A stretch of 64,000 nt of DNA from Streptomyces sp. AC1-42W (GCF_003248355.1 NZ_QKWY01000003.1:186001-250000), one strand, 5' to 3'. Positions 24,648-33,867 are shown, counted from the stretch's first letter. Translations and numbers: made by a program. The notes: generated from the letters alone by a model not told the origin.

Positions 24648-25561
24648 GCAAGGCATCCCGGCTCGGCGCCGGTTCCTCCTTCGGCCAGACCCAGTCCATC
24701 AGCGCCCGGCGCGCCGCCATCAACCAGGTCGCCGCCGCCCCCACCGAAGGCGCCCCTCCCCCGGTCGAACTCCCCGTCGACGTCATCAGCCTCAACCCCG
24801 ACAACCCCAGGTCCGACCTCGGCGACCTCACCGACCTCGGCAACAGCCTCCGCGACCACGGCCAGAAGACCGCCATCAGCATCATGGGCCGCTTCGCCTA
24901 CCTCGAAGGCAACCCGGACCGCGAGGCCGACCTCGAACCCGGCACCAAGTACGTCGTCATCGACGGCAACTCCCGCCTCGCCGCCGCCCGCGAAGCCGGC
25001 CTCACCGAGATCAAGGTGATGCTCGACGACAACCTGGGCAGCAACCCCGACGAAATACTGGAATCGGCCCTCGTCGCCAACATCCACCGCCAGGAGCTCA
25101 ACCACCTCGACGAGGCCAGGGCCCTCGACCAGCTCCTGAAGATCCATGGCACCCAGGAAGCCCTCGCCGCCCGGCTGCACCGCTCCCAGGGCTGGGTCTC
25201 CCAGCGCCTCGCGCTGCTCACCCTGACCCCCTCACTCAAGGAGAAGCTCCAGTCCGGCGAGGAATCCGCCGCCACGCTGCGCCTGGTCGGCAAGAAGAAG
25301 GCCGAGGAGCAGGAGGCCCACCTCCAGCAGCTGAAGGCGAGCCGCGCCCAGAAGCCCCGCGCCCCCAAGCAGAACCGGCAGCCGCCCACGGAGCCCCCCG
25401 CCCGGCTGCCCTCGACCGACCCGCACACCCTGACGAACCTGATCATCGCCGAGCTCGACGTTCAGTCCAGGCGCAAGCTGACGGAGCTGCTCGTCGACTA
25501 CAAGATCGAGGAATCCAAGCGGATGCGGGCGGAGCAGGCCCCGGCGGCCGACGCCCGCTAG
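24644..25561 (+). CDS. parB: ParB centromere-binding protein
   Basis: 305 residues. ParB N-terminal domain: PVDVISLNPDNPRSD (about 48-62) and VVIDGNSRLAAAREAGL, the CTP-box region. A central HTH (TQEALAARLHRSQGWVSQRL) follows, then a Pro/Lys linker and a C-terminal dimer domain. ATGA overlap with parA. It should load at the repeated 19-bp palindrome flanking the operon. Confidence 0.9.
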   Translation: MSKASRLGAGSSFGQTQSISARRAAINQVAAAPTEGAPPPVELPVDVISLNPDNPRSDLGDLTDLGNSLRDHGQKTAISIMGRFAYLEGNPDREADLEPGTKYVVIDGNSRLAAAREAGLTEIKVMLDDNLGSNPDEILESALVANIHRQELNHLDEARALDQLLKIHGTQEALAARLHRSQGWVSQRLALLTLTPSLKEKLQSGEESAATLRLVGKKKAEEQEAHLQQLKASRAQKPRAPKQNRQPPTEPPARLPSTDPHTLTNLIIAELDVQSRRKLTELLVDYKIEESKRMRAEQAPAADAR

Positions 25562-25571
25562 CCGCCGCCAC

Positions 25572-25620
25572 GGAGGCCGGTCCCGGATTATTACGCCGTA
25601 ATAATCCGAGACCGGCCTCC
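25572..25620. terminator. parB terminator with parS-like palindrome 3 in its loop
   Basis: Arms GGAGGCCGGTC (25572-25582 region) and GACCGGCCTCC (25610-25620) enclose the perfect 19-mer ATTATTACGCCGTAATAAT at 25587-25605, giving one long hairpin just past the parB stop. The site could serve as both terminator and ParB-binding site. Confidence 0.7.
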
Positions 25621-25622
25621 TG

Positions 25623-25641
25623 ATTATTACGGCGTAATAAT
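25623..25641. promoter_or_regulatory. parS-like palindrome 4, overlapping the WYL gene stop
   Basis: ATTATTACGGCGTAATAAT, perfect on the complementary strand orientation, 17 bases after site 3. On the minus strand it encodes the last codons of the WYL regulator (Ile-Ile-Thr-Pro-stop). Confidence 0.75.
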
Positions 25642-26613
25642 CGCGGCCGGGTCCGCGTAATGAGCGGCGAGCGCGGCGGCCCGCCCGTGCAGGACCGTCC
25701 GCAGGGACGCGGGGGAGAGCACCTCCGCATCCGTCCCCAGCTGCCACAGCGCCCACTCCGCATGGCGCAGATCCTGGAACGTCACCTCCAGCCGCAGCCG
25801 CCCGTCCTCCCCGGACTCCGCGCCCCGCACGGCCACCGCCGTGCGCAACAGCTCCTCCCGCCGCTGAGGGGCCACCCGCACCGACACCGCGAGATGCCCC
25901 TCGGACAGGAACCGCGCGCACCGCTGCCGCCAGGACCGCTCCAGATCCACCGTCCCCGGCCGCTCCGCCGGCTCCCCGAGGGCCTCGGCCGCCAGCACCC
26001 GCGACAGCCGGTACGTACGCTCCTCGCCCGCTCGCAGGGCCAGCAGGTACCCGCGTTCCCGGACCGTCACCAGCCCCACCGGGTCCACGGTGCGCGGACG
26101 GGCCTCCTGGCCCGTGGCCGTGTACTGGATGCGCAGCTTCCGCCCGGTGAGCACCGCGCGCCGGATCTCCGCCATCGCGGCGGCGGGTACCTCGTCGGTC
26201 TCCGCCGGGCGCGACAGCAGATCGGTCTCCGGCTCCACGAGAATCCGCCGGGCGGCATCGTTCACGGTGGTTCGATGGCTGTCCGGCAGCGCGTCCACCA
26301 CCTTCCGCATGGCCGCCGCGAGCGCCGAACCGAGCCCGAAGGCCTGCCCGCCGCGCCCCGAACCTGCGGCCAGCAGGGCCAGGGCCTCGTCGTGGTTCAG
26401 CCCGGTCAGCTCCGTGCGGAAGCCGGGCAACAACGCGAAGCCGCCGTGCCGACCGCGCTCGGCGTAGACCGGCACGCCCGCCGAGGACAGCGCCTCGATG
26501 TCGCGCAGCACGGTGCGGGTGGACACCTCCAGCTCACGGGCCAGGGCGCCGGCGGTCATCCGGCCCCGCTGCCGCAGCAACAACACCAACGAGACCAGCC
26601 GATCCGCACGCAC
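25627..26613 (-). CDS. WYL-domain transcriptional regulator (YafY type)
   Basis: 328 residues. N-terminal HTH (VLLLRQRGRMTAGALARELE, STRTVLRDIEAL) and a WYL domain (LTGRKLRIQYTAT, RPRTVDPVGLV, YLLALRAGEERTYRLSRV). It probably represses or activates the divergent Rid gene, whose start is 92 bases away. GTG start. The 3' end is formed by a parS-like palindrome, so the ParB site and the C-terminus have been joined. Confidence 0.88.
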   Translation of the reverse strand: MRADRLVSLVLLLRQRGRMTAGALARELEVSTRTVLRDIEALSSAGVPVYAERGRHGGFALLPGFRTELTGLNHDEALALLAAGSGRGGQAFGLGSALAAAMRKVVDALPDSHRTTVNDAARRILVEPETDLLSRPAETDEVPAAAMAEIRRAVLTGRKLRIQYTATGQEARPRTVDPVGLVTVRERGYLLALRAGEERTYRLSRVLAAEALGEPAERPGTVDLERSWRQRCARFLSEGHLAVSVRVAPQRREELLRTAVAVRGAESGEDGRLRLEVTFQDLRHAEWALWQLGTDAEVLSPASLRTVLHGRAAALAAHYADPAAIITP

Positions 26614-26704
26614 ATGAGGACCCTAGCCATCCATCACGACAGGGGGTGTCACCTTTTCCTGGCAGGGTCGCGCACACCGAAGTCATCCGACGCGAGGAAC
26701 AGAC

Positions 26705-27106
26705 GTGACGCTGCGACGAACCCCGATCAACCCGGTGACCTGGTCCCAGAAGCTGGGCTTCCACCAGGCCGTGCTGATCACCGGCCCCACCAGGACCCTC
26801 TACTGCTCCGGCCAGACCGCCACCGACGCCGAGGGCAACCCGATGCACGAGGGAGACATGGCGGCTCAACTGGCCCTCAGCCTCGACAACCTGGAAGCGG
26901 TGCTCGCCGGGGCCGACATGACCCTGGCCGACCTGGTCCGTCTCACGCTCTACACGACGGACATCGACGCCCTGTTCCCGCACTACGCCACCCTGACCGC
27001 CCGCCTGGCGACGGCGGCCGCGGCTCCGCCGACCACGCTGCTGGAGGTGAGCCGCCTGGCCATCCCGACTCAGCTGATCGAACTGGAAGCCACCGCGGCG
27101 GCCTGA
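26705..27106 (+). CDS. Rid family (YjgF/RidA-like) protein
   Basis: 133 residues, typical Rid length. TLYCSGQTATDAEGNPMHEGDM and ALSLDNLEAVLAGADMTLADLVRLTLYTTD match the trimeric Rid fold, which deaminates reactive enamine/imine intermediates. The usual C-terminal RxxxEVxxLA region reads LLEVSRLAIPTQLIELEA. GTG start, divergent from the WYL regulator, which is its likely controller. Confidence 0.88.
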   Translation: MTLRRTPINPVTWSQKLGFHQAVLITGPTRTLYCSGQTATDAEGNPMHEGDMAAQLALSLDNLEAVLAGADMTLADLVRLTLYTTDIDALFPHYATLTARLATAAAAPPTTLLEVSRLAIPTQLIELEATAAA

Positions 27107-27110
27107 CCGC

Positions 27111-27163
27111 CGTTGAAGGGGCTGCGCATTATTACGCCGTAATAATGCGCAGCCCCTTCAACG
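27111..27163. terminator. 53-bp perfect palindrome: terminator plus parS-like site 5
   Basis: The 19-mer ATTATTACGCCGTAATAAT (27128-27146) is flanked by perfect 17-base arms, CGTTGAAGGGGCTGCGC and its complement, so the whole 53 bases form a flawless palindrome just after the Rid stop. It is a terminator for the Rid gene fused with a partition site. Confidence 0.7.
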
Positions 27164-27226
27164 TGCCGGGCGCGAGGCGGGACGCGGGGGAGTGGTGACC
27201 GGAGGGCCCGGGTGCGGGCTGCTCGG

Positions 27227-27245
27227 ATTATTACGGCGTAATACC
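27227..27245. promoter_or_regulatory. parS-like palindrome 6 (imperfect)
   Basis: ATTATTACGGCGTAATACC, two mismatches in the right arm. It lies in the 247-base gap 27164-27410 between site 5 and accE2, which otherwise shows no gene. Confidence 0.65.
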
Positions 27246-27410
27246 CGGCCCCGGGGCGCCGGGGGGACCCCGGTCCAGCGGGGCCGCTTCAGGTGGGGGC
27301 GGCTCCGCGCAGGGGTGCGGTGCGGTGTGGACTCCAGCGGATCTCCAGAGGAACGGCAGGACTTCTCAAGCCGAGTGCCGGACGGTGGGCCACAGGTTTG
27401 AGGAGGGCTG

Positions 27411-27617
27411 ATGGGCGATTTCGACACCGTGATGCCCGCGTTCCGGGTGGAGCGCGGGCACGCCGACGACGAGGAACTGGCCGCGGTCGCCGTGGTGCTG
27501 TGCGTGTTGCTGGCGGGGCGGGAGGACGAGGCCGGCGACGCCGAGCTGCCCGAGGTTCCGCCGTGGCGGCCCGAGCGCCCCCTCGAGAGCTACTGCTCTC
27601 CGTACAGCTGGCGATAG
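27411..27617 (+). CDS. Acyl-CoA carboxylase epsilon subunit, copy 2
   Basis: 68 residues: PAFRVERGHADDEELAAVAVVL at the N-terminus and a Trp/Pro-rich tail, as in accE1. ATG after GAGGAGG. It precedes accB2 by 120 bases with an ARE-like site between them, unlike the tight accE1-accB1 coupling. With accB2 broken it may have no local partner, though it could serve accB1. Confidence 0.8.
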   Translation: MGDFDTVMPAFRVERGHADDEELAAVAVVLCVLLAGREDEAGDAELPEVPPWRPERPLESYCSPYSWR

Positions 27618-27666
27618 GGCCGGCCCACTTCACCCACGACTGATTCGTGTGCGTACCAGCCGCGCT

Positions 27667-27693
27667 ATACAAACCGCATGCGCGGTTTGTTAT
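27667..27693. promoter_or_regulatory. Strong ARE-like operator upstream of accB2
   Basis: ATACAAACCGCATG then CGCGGTTTGTTAT: AAACCGC and GCGGTTT arms are perfect, with AT-rich ends, the closest match in the window to classical GBL-receptor operators. About 45 bases before the accB2 GTG. Confidence 0.75.
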
Positions 27694-27736
27694 GGTGGCG
27701 TCGATCGGGCCGCACCTTGAGAGGAAGGGACGTGTC

Positions 27737-28252
27737 GTGACAGTTGTGAATGACATTCCTCGGGCCTCCGCGGAAGCGGCGAACGCTCACGAGCGTGTGG
27801 CCGAACTGCACGCGGTCCGCGCACAGGCGGCCGGTGGTCCGAGTGAGCGGGCGACCGAGGCGCAGCACGCCAAGGGCAAGCTGGCGGCCCGTGAGCGCAT
27901 CGGACTGCTCCTGGACCCGGGTTCGTTCCACGAGGTCGAGCAGCTGCGGCGGCACCGGGCGACGGGTTTCGGTCTGGAGGCGAAGAAGCCGTACACGGAC
28001 GGTGTGATCACCGGCTGGGGGACGGTGGAGGGCCGGACGGTCTTCGTGTACGCGCACGACTTCCGGATCTTCGGCGGGGCGCTGGGCGAGGCCCACGCCA
28101 CCAAGATCCACAAGATCATGGACATGGCCATCGCGGCCGGTGCGCCGCTGGTGTCGCTGAACGACGGCGCGGGTGCCCGTATCCAGGAGGGTGTTTCGGC
28201 GCTGGCCGGGTACGGCGGGATCTTCCAGCGCAACACGCGTGCCTCGGGCGTC
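27737..28252 (+). pseudogene. accB2, 5' part of interrupted carboxylase beta subunit
   Basis: 172 codons from a GTG with AGGAAGGGA upstream. The protein matches accB1 closely (GPSERATEAQHAKGKLAARERI, NDGAGARIQEGV) up to SGV, where an insertion of 2,616 bases starts. GGCGTC ends this piece and begins the other (28247-28252 and 30869-30874), a 6-bp target duplication. Removing the insert and one repeat gives a 530-residue protein, the accB1 length. The break falls between the N and C halves of the carboxyltransferase, so the product should be inactive. Confidence 0.9.
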
Positions 28253-28457
28253 TGTCTCCGCCGGGTAGTTCTGGCCCCACCAAAACGGTGAGAAGTGGCT
28301 CCGCCAAGCGTTCGAGTGCCGGGCCGCCGGGTGGTCCGCGCACAAGCGCAGCCAGCGAGAAGAGGCCGTCAGGGGCCCGGGTGAACGGTCGGCTATCCGT
28401 TCGGAAGGTGGGGCCAGAACTTTCCGGGCGGATTCCAGCAACCGTCGCAACACCTGG

Positions 28458-29339
28458 TCACTCGACTGTTGCGATGAGCCTACTGAAGTGGTGGGCCGGA
28501 GTCTGCCAGCGGACTCCTGCGGCTTCCTCCATCCCATGCAGGGCCACGTTGAAGAGCAGCGGGCTGATCACTCCGCCCTGCGGAGTTCCTGCCTCGGTCG
28601 GGGCGAACCGGCCTCGATCCACGGCCCCTGCCTTCAGCCATTGCCGGATCAGTCCCCGGGCGGGGAAGGTTCCGAGCGCTGCCATCAGCTGGTCGTGGTC
28701 GATACGGTCGAACGCCGCCGTCAGGTCCGCATCGAGTACCCACACACGCTGCGGGTTCTTCCCGTTGAGCGTGGAGTAGATGGCCCCGATCGCGTCGTGA
28801 CAGCCGCGGCCGGGCCGGAAGCCGTACGACTTCGGCTCGAACCGCGCTTCCCACTCGGGTTCCAGTGCGCTCAGTGCCAAGGCTTGCAGGCACCGGTCGA
28901 CGATCACGGGAATCCCGAGGCCGCGCTTCTTCGTGGTCCCCGGTTTGGGGATGAACACCCGCTTGACGGGCTTGGGGATCCACGGTCGGGCTCGGTGCTG
29001 AACCCAGTCAGCCAGTGCGGTCTTGGACTGGGACATCAGCACCACCTTCCCGTCGACTCCCGCCGTCGCGCGTCCTGCGTTGATCTCCGTGACCCGCCGC
29101 ACGCTCAGGAGCGTGTTGGAGCGGGACCGGAGCATCAGCTTCTGCAAGTTGCGGACCTTCTTGAGGTCCTCTGCCTGCGATGCCGTGAAGATCCTCTGCC
29201 GCAGACGTCGTACGTCTTCCTCGGCTCGGCGCCAGTCGACCGACGCCCAGTCCAGGTCCTCGCCCTCGGGTCCGTTCACCGTCGCGACCGTGATCGGGAC
29301 GGTCGAGGCCGTTCCGACCGTGTTCGTCATGGTGTCCAA
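28458..29339 (-). pseudogene. Truncated group II intron reverse transcriptase fused to an IS30 tail
   Basis: 293 residues. Reverse-transcriptase blocks are clear: SRSNTLLSVRRVTEINAGRA, RVFIPKPGTTKKRGLGIP, SYGFRPGRGCHDAI, VLDADLTAAFDRIDH and GTPQGGVISPLL. The frame then leaves the RT just before the YADD catalytic block; maturase and endonuclease parts are missing. The last 17 residues (RWQTPAHHFSRLIATVE) match the C-terminal end of IS30 transposases, so a deletion joined the two genes in frame. The protein cannot be an active RT. Confidence 0.8.
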
Positions 29340-30007
29340 CTTGCCCCTCGGTTCCGTCGTCCTCGTTCAGCGAGTCCGCACAGGCTCACCTGGCCCACGT
29401 CAGCACCCTTTCAGGTCCGGGCAGACACCCGTATCCGGACGGTTATGCGGGCGACCAGCGGAGAGGCCGGTCGTCATGCCCGGGTTCCCGTTTCCTTTCG
29501 GCTTCCGGCATTGGCTTCTTGGGCCATCCTGTTCCCGCTGGGGAGTTGAGCCTTCCTCACGGTCGGCCGACCGGACCGCTACGGCCCGGACCCCAACGGG
29601 GTTTCCACGTTCCACACGAATGAGATACGACCGGGGTGGGTGCTCCCTTTACCCCGAGGCGGCGGTGTCCGCCTGGCCGGAGTGACCTCTGCCGGCCAGC
29701 GCCTGCCGCTTCTCAGCGGCCAGCCTTGCACCCCACTGGAACCTTCCATCGGCGGGGCTTGGGATCACGAGGCATCATCGGGAGTTCACTTGCGTTCACC
29801 CGTCCGGTCTTCCCCTTGCCGGTGACTCCCGGATGGAACGGGAGCCCTTGGGCTTTCCCCTGAGCTTCGCACCACGCCGTTACCGGCATCGCACGTCAAG
29901 GGCGGGGACGGGTTATACGGACACGGACCCGAGACTGCACCTACGGCCTCATCAGCCGCCCCTCCAATCGGTCAGTCCACTCAAATTCGTGCAACTTCGT
30001 GTCGCAC
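28512..30007 (-). mobile_element. Group II intron fragment
   Basis: The 5' end GTGCGAC at 30007 (minus strand) interrupts the IS30 transposase reading frame exactly as a group II intron would. About 670 bases of non-coding sequence (29340-30007), the size of domains I-III, precede the RT frame. The 3' half, including domains V and VI, is deleted, so it can neither splice nor move. Confidence 0.7.
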
Positions 30008-30785
30008 AGTCTCCCTCCCAATGGCCGGGGACGGCCCGGCCGGCGGCTTCGGCGGGGCGTTCTTTGATGGTCAGGCCGGTGATCCTGAACCGGGTGAGGC
30101 GCTGGTCGGGGCGGCGACGCTTGCGCCGGTGCTTGCGCCGGGTCCGTAGCTGGCCCGGCGCGCGGTCCAGGCCGCCGCGGTGAGGTAGGTAGATCGCTTG
30201 GTAGATGGTCTCCGTGGACAGATGACGTTCCGGCTGACCGGGAAACGCGGCTGGCAGTGCTCGGCTGATCTGCTCGGGGCTCCAGCGTTTGCCCAGGTGC
30301 AGCTCGACGAACTCCTTCAGCTCTGGATCGCGTCGGAGCTTTCCTCCCTTCGACCTCGCCCGCCGGGCCACGGCCCGGCGCTGGGCCTGGAAGGGCTGGT
30401 AGGCGCCGGTGGCGGGGATGCTGTTGCGGTGCAGCTCGCGGCTGATCGTGGACGCGTTGCGGCCCAGCCGGCGGGCTATCGAGCGCAGAGAGTGGCCCGC
30501 GCAGAGCAGGTCGGCTATCTGTACGCGCTCGTCCTCGGACAGGAAGCGGTCGGAGACCTGACCGCCCTTCTTCTCTGCGATCGGCGCGTAGACGTAGTCC
30601 TCGCCGGTCGCAGCCTTCACCGTCCGCCCGTAGGTCCAGCGGTAGCCCGTCTTGCGGTTGACACCGACCTCTCGGCAAGCAGCCGAGTTACTCATCCCTT
30701 GCGCCATGAGCCGAAGGTAGCGATCACGCTTATCTGCCAAAGCAGCAGGTCCACGCGTTTTAACTCCTCGACGCTTCCTCGTCAT
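30008..30785 (-). pseudogene. IS30-family transposase, 5' part
   Basis: N-terminal HTH region (SNSAACREVGVNRKTGYRWTY), then SEDERVQIADLLCAGHSLR, ARRLGRNASTISRELHRN and GKRWSPEQISRAL, classical IS30 blocks. The catalytic DDE domain has just begun (PGHWEGD) when the intron 5' end cuts it. Only the final residues survive, fused to the RT at 28458-28511. Non-functional. Confidence 0.85.
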
Positions 30786-30868
30786 TGCAACACCTTTGGG
30801 GTCTTGTGTTGCGACGAGATCTAGAACTCACCCCGTTCAGGTGGGGCCGCCAGACCCCGTTCAAGACA

Positions 30869-31951
30869 GGCGTCATCCCGCAGATCAGCGTGATGCTGGG
30901 CCCGTGCGCGGGCGGCGCGGCCTACAGTCCGGCCCTGACGGACTTCGTGTTCATGGTCCGTGAGACCTCGCAGATGTTCATCACCGGCCCGGACGTGGTG
31001 AAGGCGGTGACGGGCGAGGAGATCACGCAGAACGGCCTCGGCGGCGCCGATGTGCACGCCGAGATCTCGGGCGTCGCGCACTTCGCGTACGACGACGAGG
31101 AGACCTGTATCGCCGAGGTCCGCTACCTGTTGTCGATGCTCCCGCAGAACAACCGCGCGTACCCGCCGTGCGAGCCGTGCTCCGACCCGCAGACCCGCCG
31201 CTCGGAGGTACTGCTCGACCTCGTACCGGCCGACGGCAACCGCCCGTACGACATGCACAAGGTCATCGAGGAGATCGTCGACGACGGCGACTACCTGGAG
31301 ATCCACGAGCGCTGGGCCCGCAACATCATCTGCGCGCTGGCCCGGCTCAACGGGCAGGTCGTCGGCATCGTCGCCAACCAACCGCAGGCCCTGGCGGGCG
31401 TGTTGGACATCGAGGCGTCCGAGAAGGCCGCACGGTTCGTCCAGATGTGCGACGCCTTCAACATCCCGATCATCACTCCTCTGGACGTCCCCGGCTTCCT
31501 GCCCGGCGTGGACCAGGAGCACGGCGGCATCATCCGGCACGGGGCGAAGCTCCTCTACGCGTACTGCAACGCGACCGTGCCCCGGATCAGCCTGATCCTG
31601 CGCAAGGCGTACGGCGGGGCCTACATCGTCATGGACTCCCAGTCCATCGGCGCCGACCTCACCTACGCCTGGCCCACCAACGAGATCGCGGTCATGGGCG
31701 CCGAGGGCGCCGCCAACGTCATCTTCCGCCGGCAGATCGCCGAGTCGGACGATCCCGAGACCACCCGGGCCCAGATGGTCAAGGAGTACAAGGCCGAACT
31801 GATGCACCCGTACTACGCGGCCGAACGCGGGCTCGTCGACGACATCATCGACCCCGCCGACACCCGCGAGGTGCTCATCGGCGCGCTGACGATGCTCCGC
31901 ACCAAGCACGCCGACGTACCGGCCCGCAAGCACGGCAACCCCCCGCAGTAA
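30869..31951 (+). pseudogene. accB2, 3' part of interrupted carboxylase beta subunit
   Basis: Resumes at GVIPQISVMLGPCAGGAAY and continues to the normal C-terminus RKHGNPPQ, the same ending as accB1. All later motifs are intact (DVPGFLPGVDQEHGG, AYGGAYIVMDSQSIGADL). The six bases at its start duplicate the end of the 5' part. It is 11 bases upstream of the TetR gene at 31963, so the original operon was accE2-accB2-tetR. Confidence 0.9.
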
Positions 31952-31962
31952 CGGAGCGCTCG

Positions 31963-32583
31963 ATGGCACGGCAGCAACGCGCGATGCGCACCCGGGAAGC
32001 CCTGATCGGGGCGGTCGCCGAGATCGTCGCCCAGGAGGGGCTGGCGGCCACCTCGCTCACCGGGATCAGTAAGCGGGCAGGAGTGAGCAACGGCGCGCTG
32101 CACTTCCACTTCGTCAGCAAGGGGGCCCTGGTGGAGGCCCTGGAGGCCGCCGCGCTCGCCCGGCTGCGGGCGGTGCTGGAGGCCCCGGCGGACGGGCGGA
32201 GCCGGTTGCAGCACCTCGTCGACGTCACCCACGCGCTCACACGCGAGCTGACCACCGATGTGGTGCTGCGGGCCGGGTTCGTGCTCTGCGCCGACGTGGC
32301 GTGGGAGCCGGGGGCGGACCTCCGGGTGCACCTGCGGCGCTGGGTCGAGGACCTCGTACGGGAAGCCGGCGCGGCGGCCGAATTGCGGCCGGGCGCCGAG
32401 CCGGAGGGGATCGTGACGGCGGTCGTGGGCGCGATCGCGGGCTTCGAGGTGCTGGGCGCGCGGGATGCCGTCTGGCTGGCCCCCCGCACGGTCGCGCGGT
32501 TCTGGGAACTGCTGCTCCCGGCCCTGGCCGCACCGGCCCCGCTCGGAACGCTGGACCCCGCGGGAACCCGGGGGAGACCCTAG
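31963..32583 (+). CDS. TetR-family GBL pseudo-receptor-like regulator
   Basis: 206 residues: MRTREALIGAVAEIVAQEG, then VSNGALHFHFVSKGALVEAL, the receptor-type HTH, followed by a ligand domain (LRAGFVLCADVAWEP). ATG with GGAG six bases upstream. It was the distal gene of the accE2-accB2 operon, so the insertion in accB2 may have cut it off from its promoter. It is most like the NGALHFHF/SGALHFHF class at 10244. Confidence 0.82.
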   Translation: MARQQRAMRTREALIGAVAEIVAQEGLAATSLTGISKRAGVSNGALHFHFVSKGALVEALEAAALARLRAVLEAPADGRSRLQHLVDVTHALTRELTTDVVLRAGFVLCADVAWEPGADLRVHLRRWVEDLVREAGAAAELRPGAEPEGIVTAVVGAIAGFEVLGARDAVWLAPRTVARFWELLLPALAAPAPLGTLDPAGTRGRP

Positions 32584-32910
32584 GGCCGGTACCGGGCGGA
32601 CAGGCCCCGGGGTCTGTCCACTTTCGAGGGATCTTTGAGACATTCCGCACCCATTGAAGAGACCAGCTGGTTTGTTTTAGCAGCGCCTCTCCATGAGATG
32701 GCAACGCACTGCCCGCCACCCTGGGCTCCCTGGCATCGGATTCGGCCACGTCGTAGTGGCTGGCTTTCGCTGCGCAGGGATGCTCCAGGGTGGCAATTGT
32801 GCGTTTTGAACTGCTGGGATGCCGGACTCCGGGCGGTTGAGGGGGAGCTGAGCGCGGGCTGAGTGTGGCCGGAGATCGATGTCGGGGGCTTGTCTTGAAC
32901 CCTTGGGGAT

Positions 32911-32934
32911 TGACAAACCGACTGTGCTGTTTTT
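32911..32934. promoter_or_regulatory. ARE-like operator upstream of SARP
   Basis: TGACAAACCGACT followed by GTGCTGTTTTT, about 105 bases before the SARP GTG at 33040. The 456-base gap 32584-33039 contains this site, a weaker half-site near 32668 (CTGGTTTGTTTTAG), and no supported gene. Confidence 0.6.
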
Positions 32935-33039
32935 TTATCGAGTAGCCAGGACGCGCCATCGCGATCCGGCCCCGGCAGAACGGGCAACGCGGGAACGCGC
33001 AGGCCGGGCACCCGCCTGCAGCGACCTTTGGGGGAGTAC

Positions 33040-33867
33040 GTGGACATCAACCTGCTCGGAGCGCTGTCCGTCACCGAGAACGGGATCTCGGTCACGCCGA
33101 CCGCGCCGAAACCGCGCCAGGTGCTGGCCCTGCTCGCGCTCCACGCCGACCAGGTGGTCCCGGTGGCCACGCTGATCGAGGAGCTGTGGGGCGAGAACCC
33201 GCCGCGCAGCGCCCGTACGACGCTCCAGACGTACGTGCTCCAACTGCGCGAGCTGATCGGCGCGGCGCTCGCACACGACGAGAGCGAACGCTGTACCGCC
33301 AAGGACGTCCTGAGCACCCTGCCCGGCGGCTACCGGCTGGAGACCAGGGGAGGGGCCGTCGACTACCGGGAGTTCGAGCACCGGGCCGGCGCCGGCTACC
33401 GGGCGATGGACGGCGAGGACCACGAGGGCGCCTCACGCCGGCTGGCGGACGCCCTGTCGCTGTGGACCGGGCCCGTGCTCACCGACGTCCAGGCCGGCAG
33501 CCAGATCCAGATGGAGGTCCGGCGCCTGGACGAGGCCCGGCTGTGCGCGCTCGACCAGCGCATCGAGGCCGACCTCCGGCTGGGCCGCCACCGCGAACTG
33601 CTCTCCGAACTCACCGTCCTGGTCAACCGGCACAGGATGCACGAGAGCCTGCACGGCCAGTTCATGCTGGCGCTGCACCGCTCTGGGCGCCGCGGCGAGG
33701 CGCTCAACGTCTACCAGCGGCTGCGCACGGTCCTCGTCTCGGAGCTGGGCCTGGAGCCGTCGGCCGCGCTGAGCCGGCTCCAGCGCTTCATCCTCACGGC
33801 GCGTCCCGAGCCCGTTCCGGCGGCCGCCGCCACCGGAACGGCCAAGGGACGGCTCGTGGTGCGGTGA
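33040..33867 (+). CDS. SARP-family transcriptional activator
   Basis: 275 residues, MDINLLGALSVTENG at the start after GGGGGAG. Winged helix (TAPKPRQVLALLALHADQV, LQTYVLQLRELIGAAL) and BTAD (SLWTGPVLTDVQAGSQIQ, MLALHRSGRRGEALNVYQRL) are intact. It is the functional counterpart of the frameshifted SARP at 4196, with matching neighbours. ARE-like operator upstream suggests GBL control. Confidence 0.92.
   Translation: MDINLLGALSVTENGISVTPTAPKPRQVLALLALHADQVVPVATLIEELWGENPPRSARTTLQTYVLQLRELIGAALAHDESERCTAKDVLSTLPGGYRLETRGGAVDYREFEHRAGAGYRAMDGEDHEGASRRLADALSLWTGPVLTDVQAGSQIQMEVRRLDEARLCALDQRIEADLRLGRHRELLSELTVLVNRHRMHESLHGQFMLALHRSGRRGEALNVYQRLRTVLVSELGLEPSAALSRLQRFILTARPEPVPAAAATGTAKGRLVVR

Larger units (their letters stand above)
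28253..30868. mobile_element. Nested insertion in accB2 (small element containing IS30 and group II intron)
   Basis: The insert begins TGTCTCC and ends AGACA with related inverted ends: GGCCCCACC then AACGG inside the left end, and its complement before the right end. A third copy in inverted orientation lies at 28398-28435. Without the IS30 inside, the outer element would be only about 240 bases, so it looks like a non-autonomous element. IS30-type ends (CGTCGCAACAC) occur near 28442 and 30816. An intron fragment interrupts the IS30 transposase. Confidence 0.75.

Noticed and set aside
25627..25641. The 19-bp palindrome as a simple transcription terminator only
   Set aside because: It also occurs upstream of parA and in a non-terminator context, is identical in copies with different flanking stems, and clusters on parAB.
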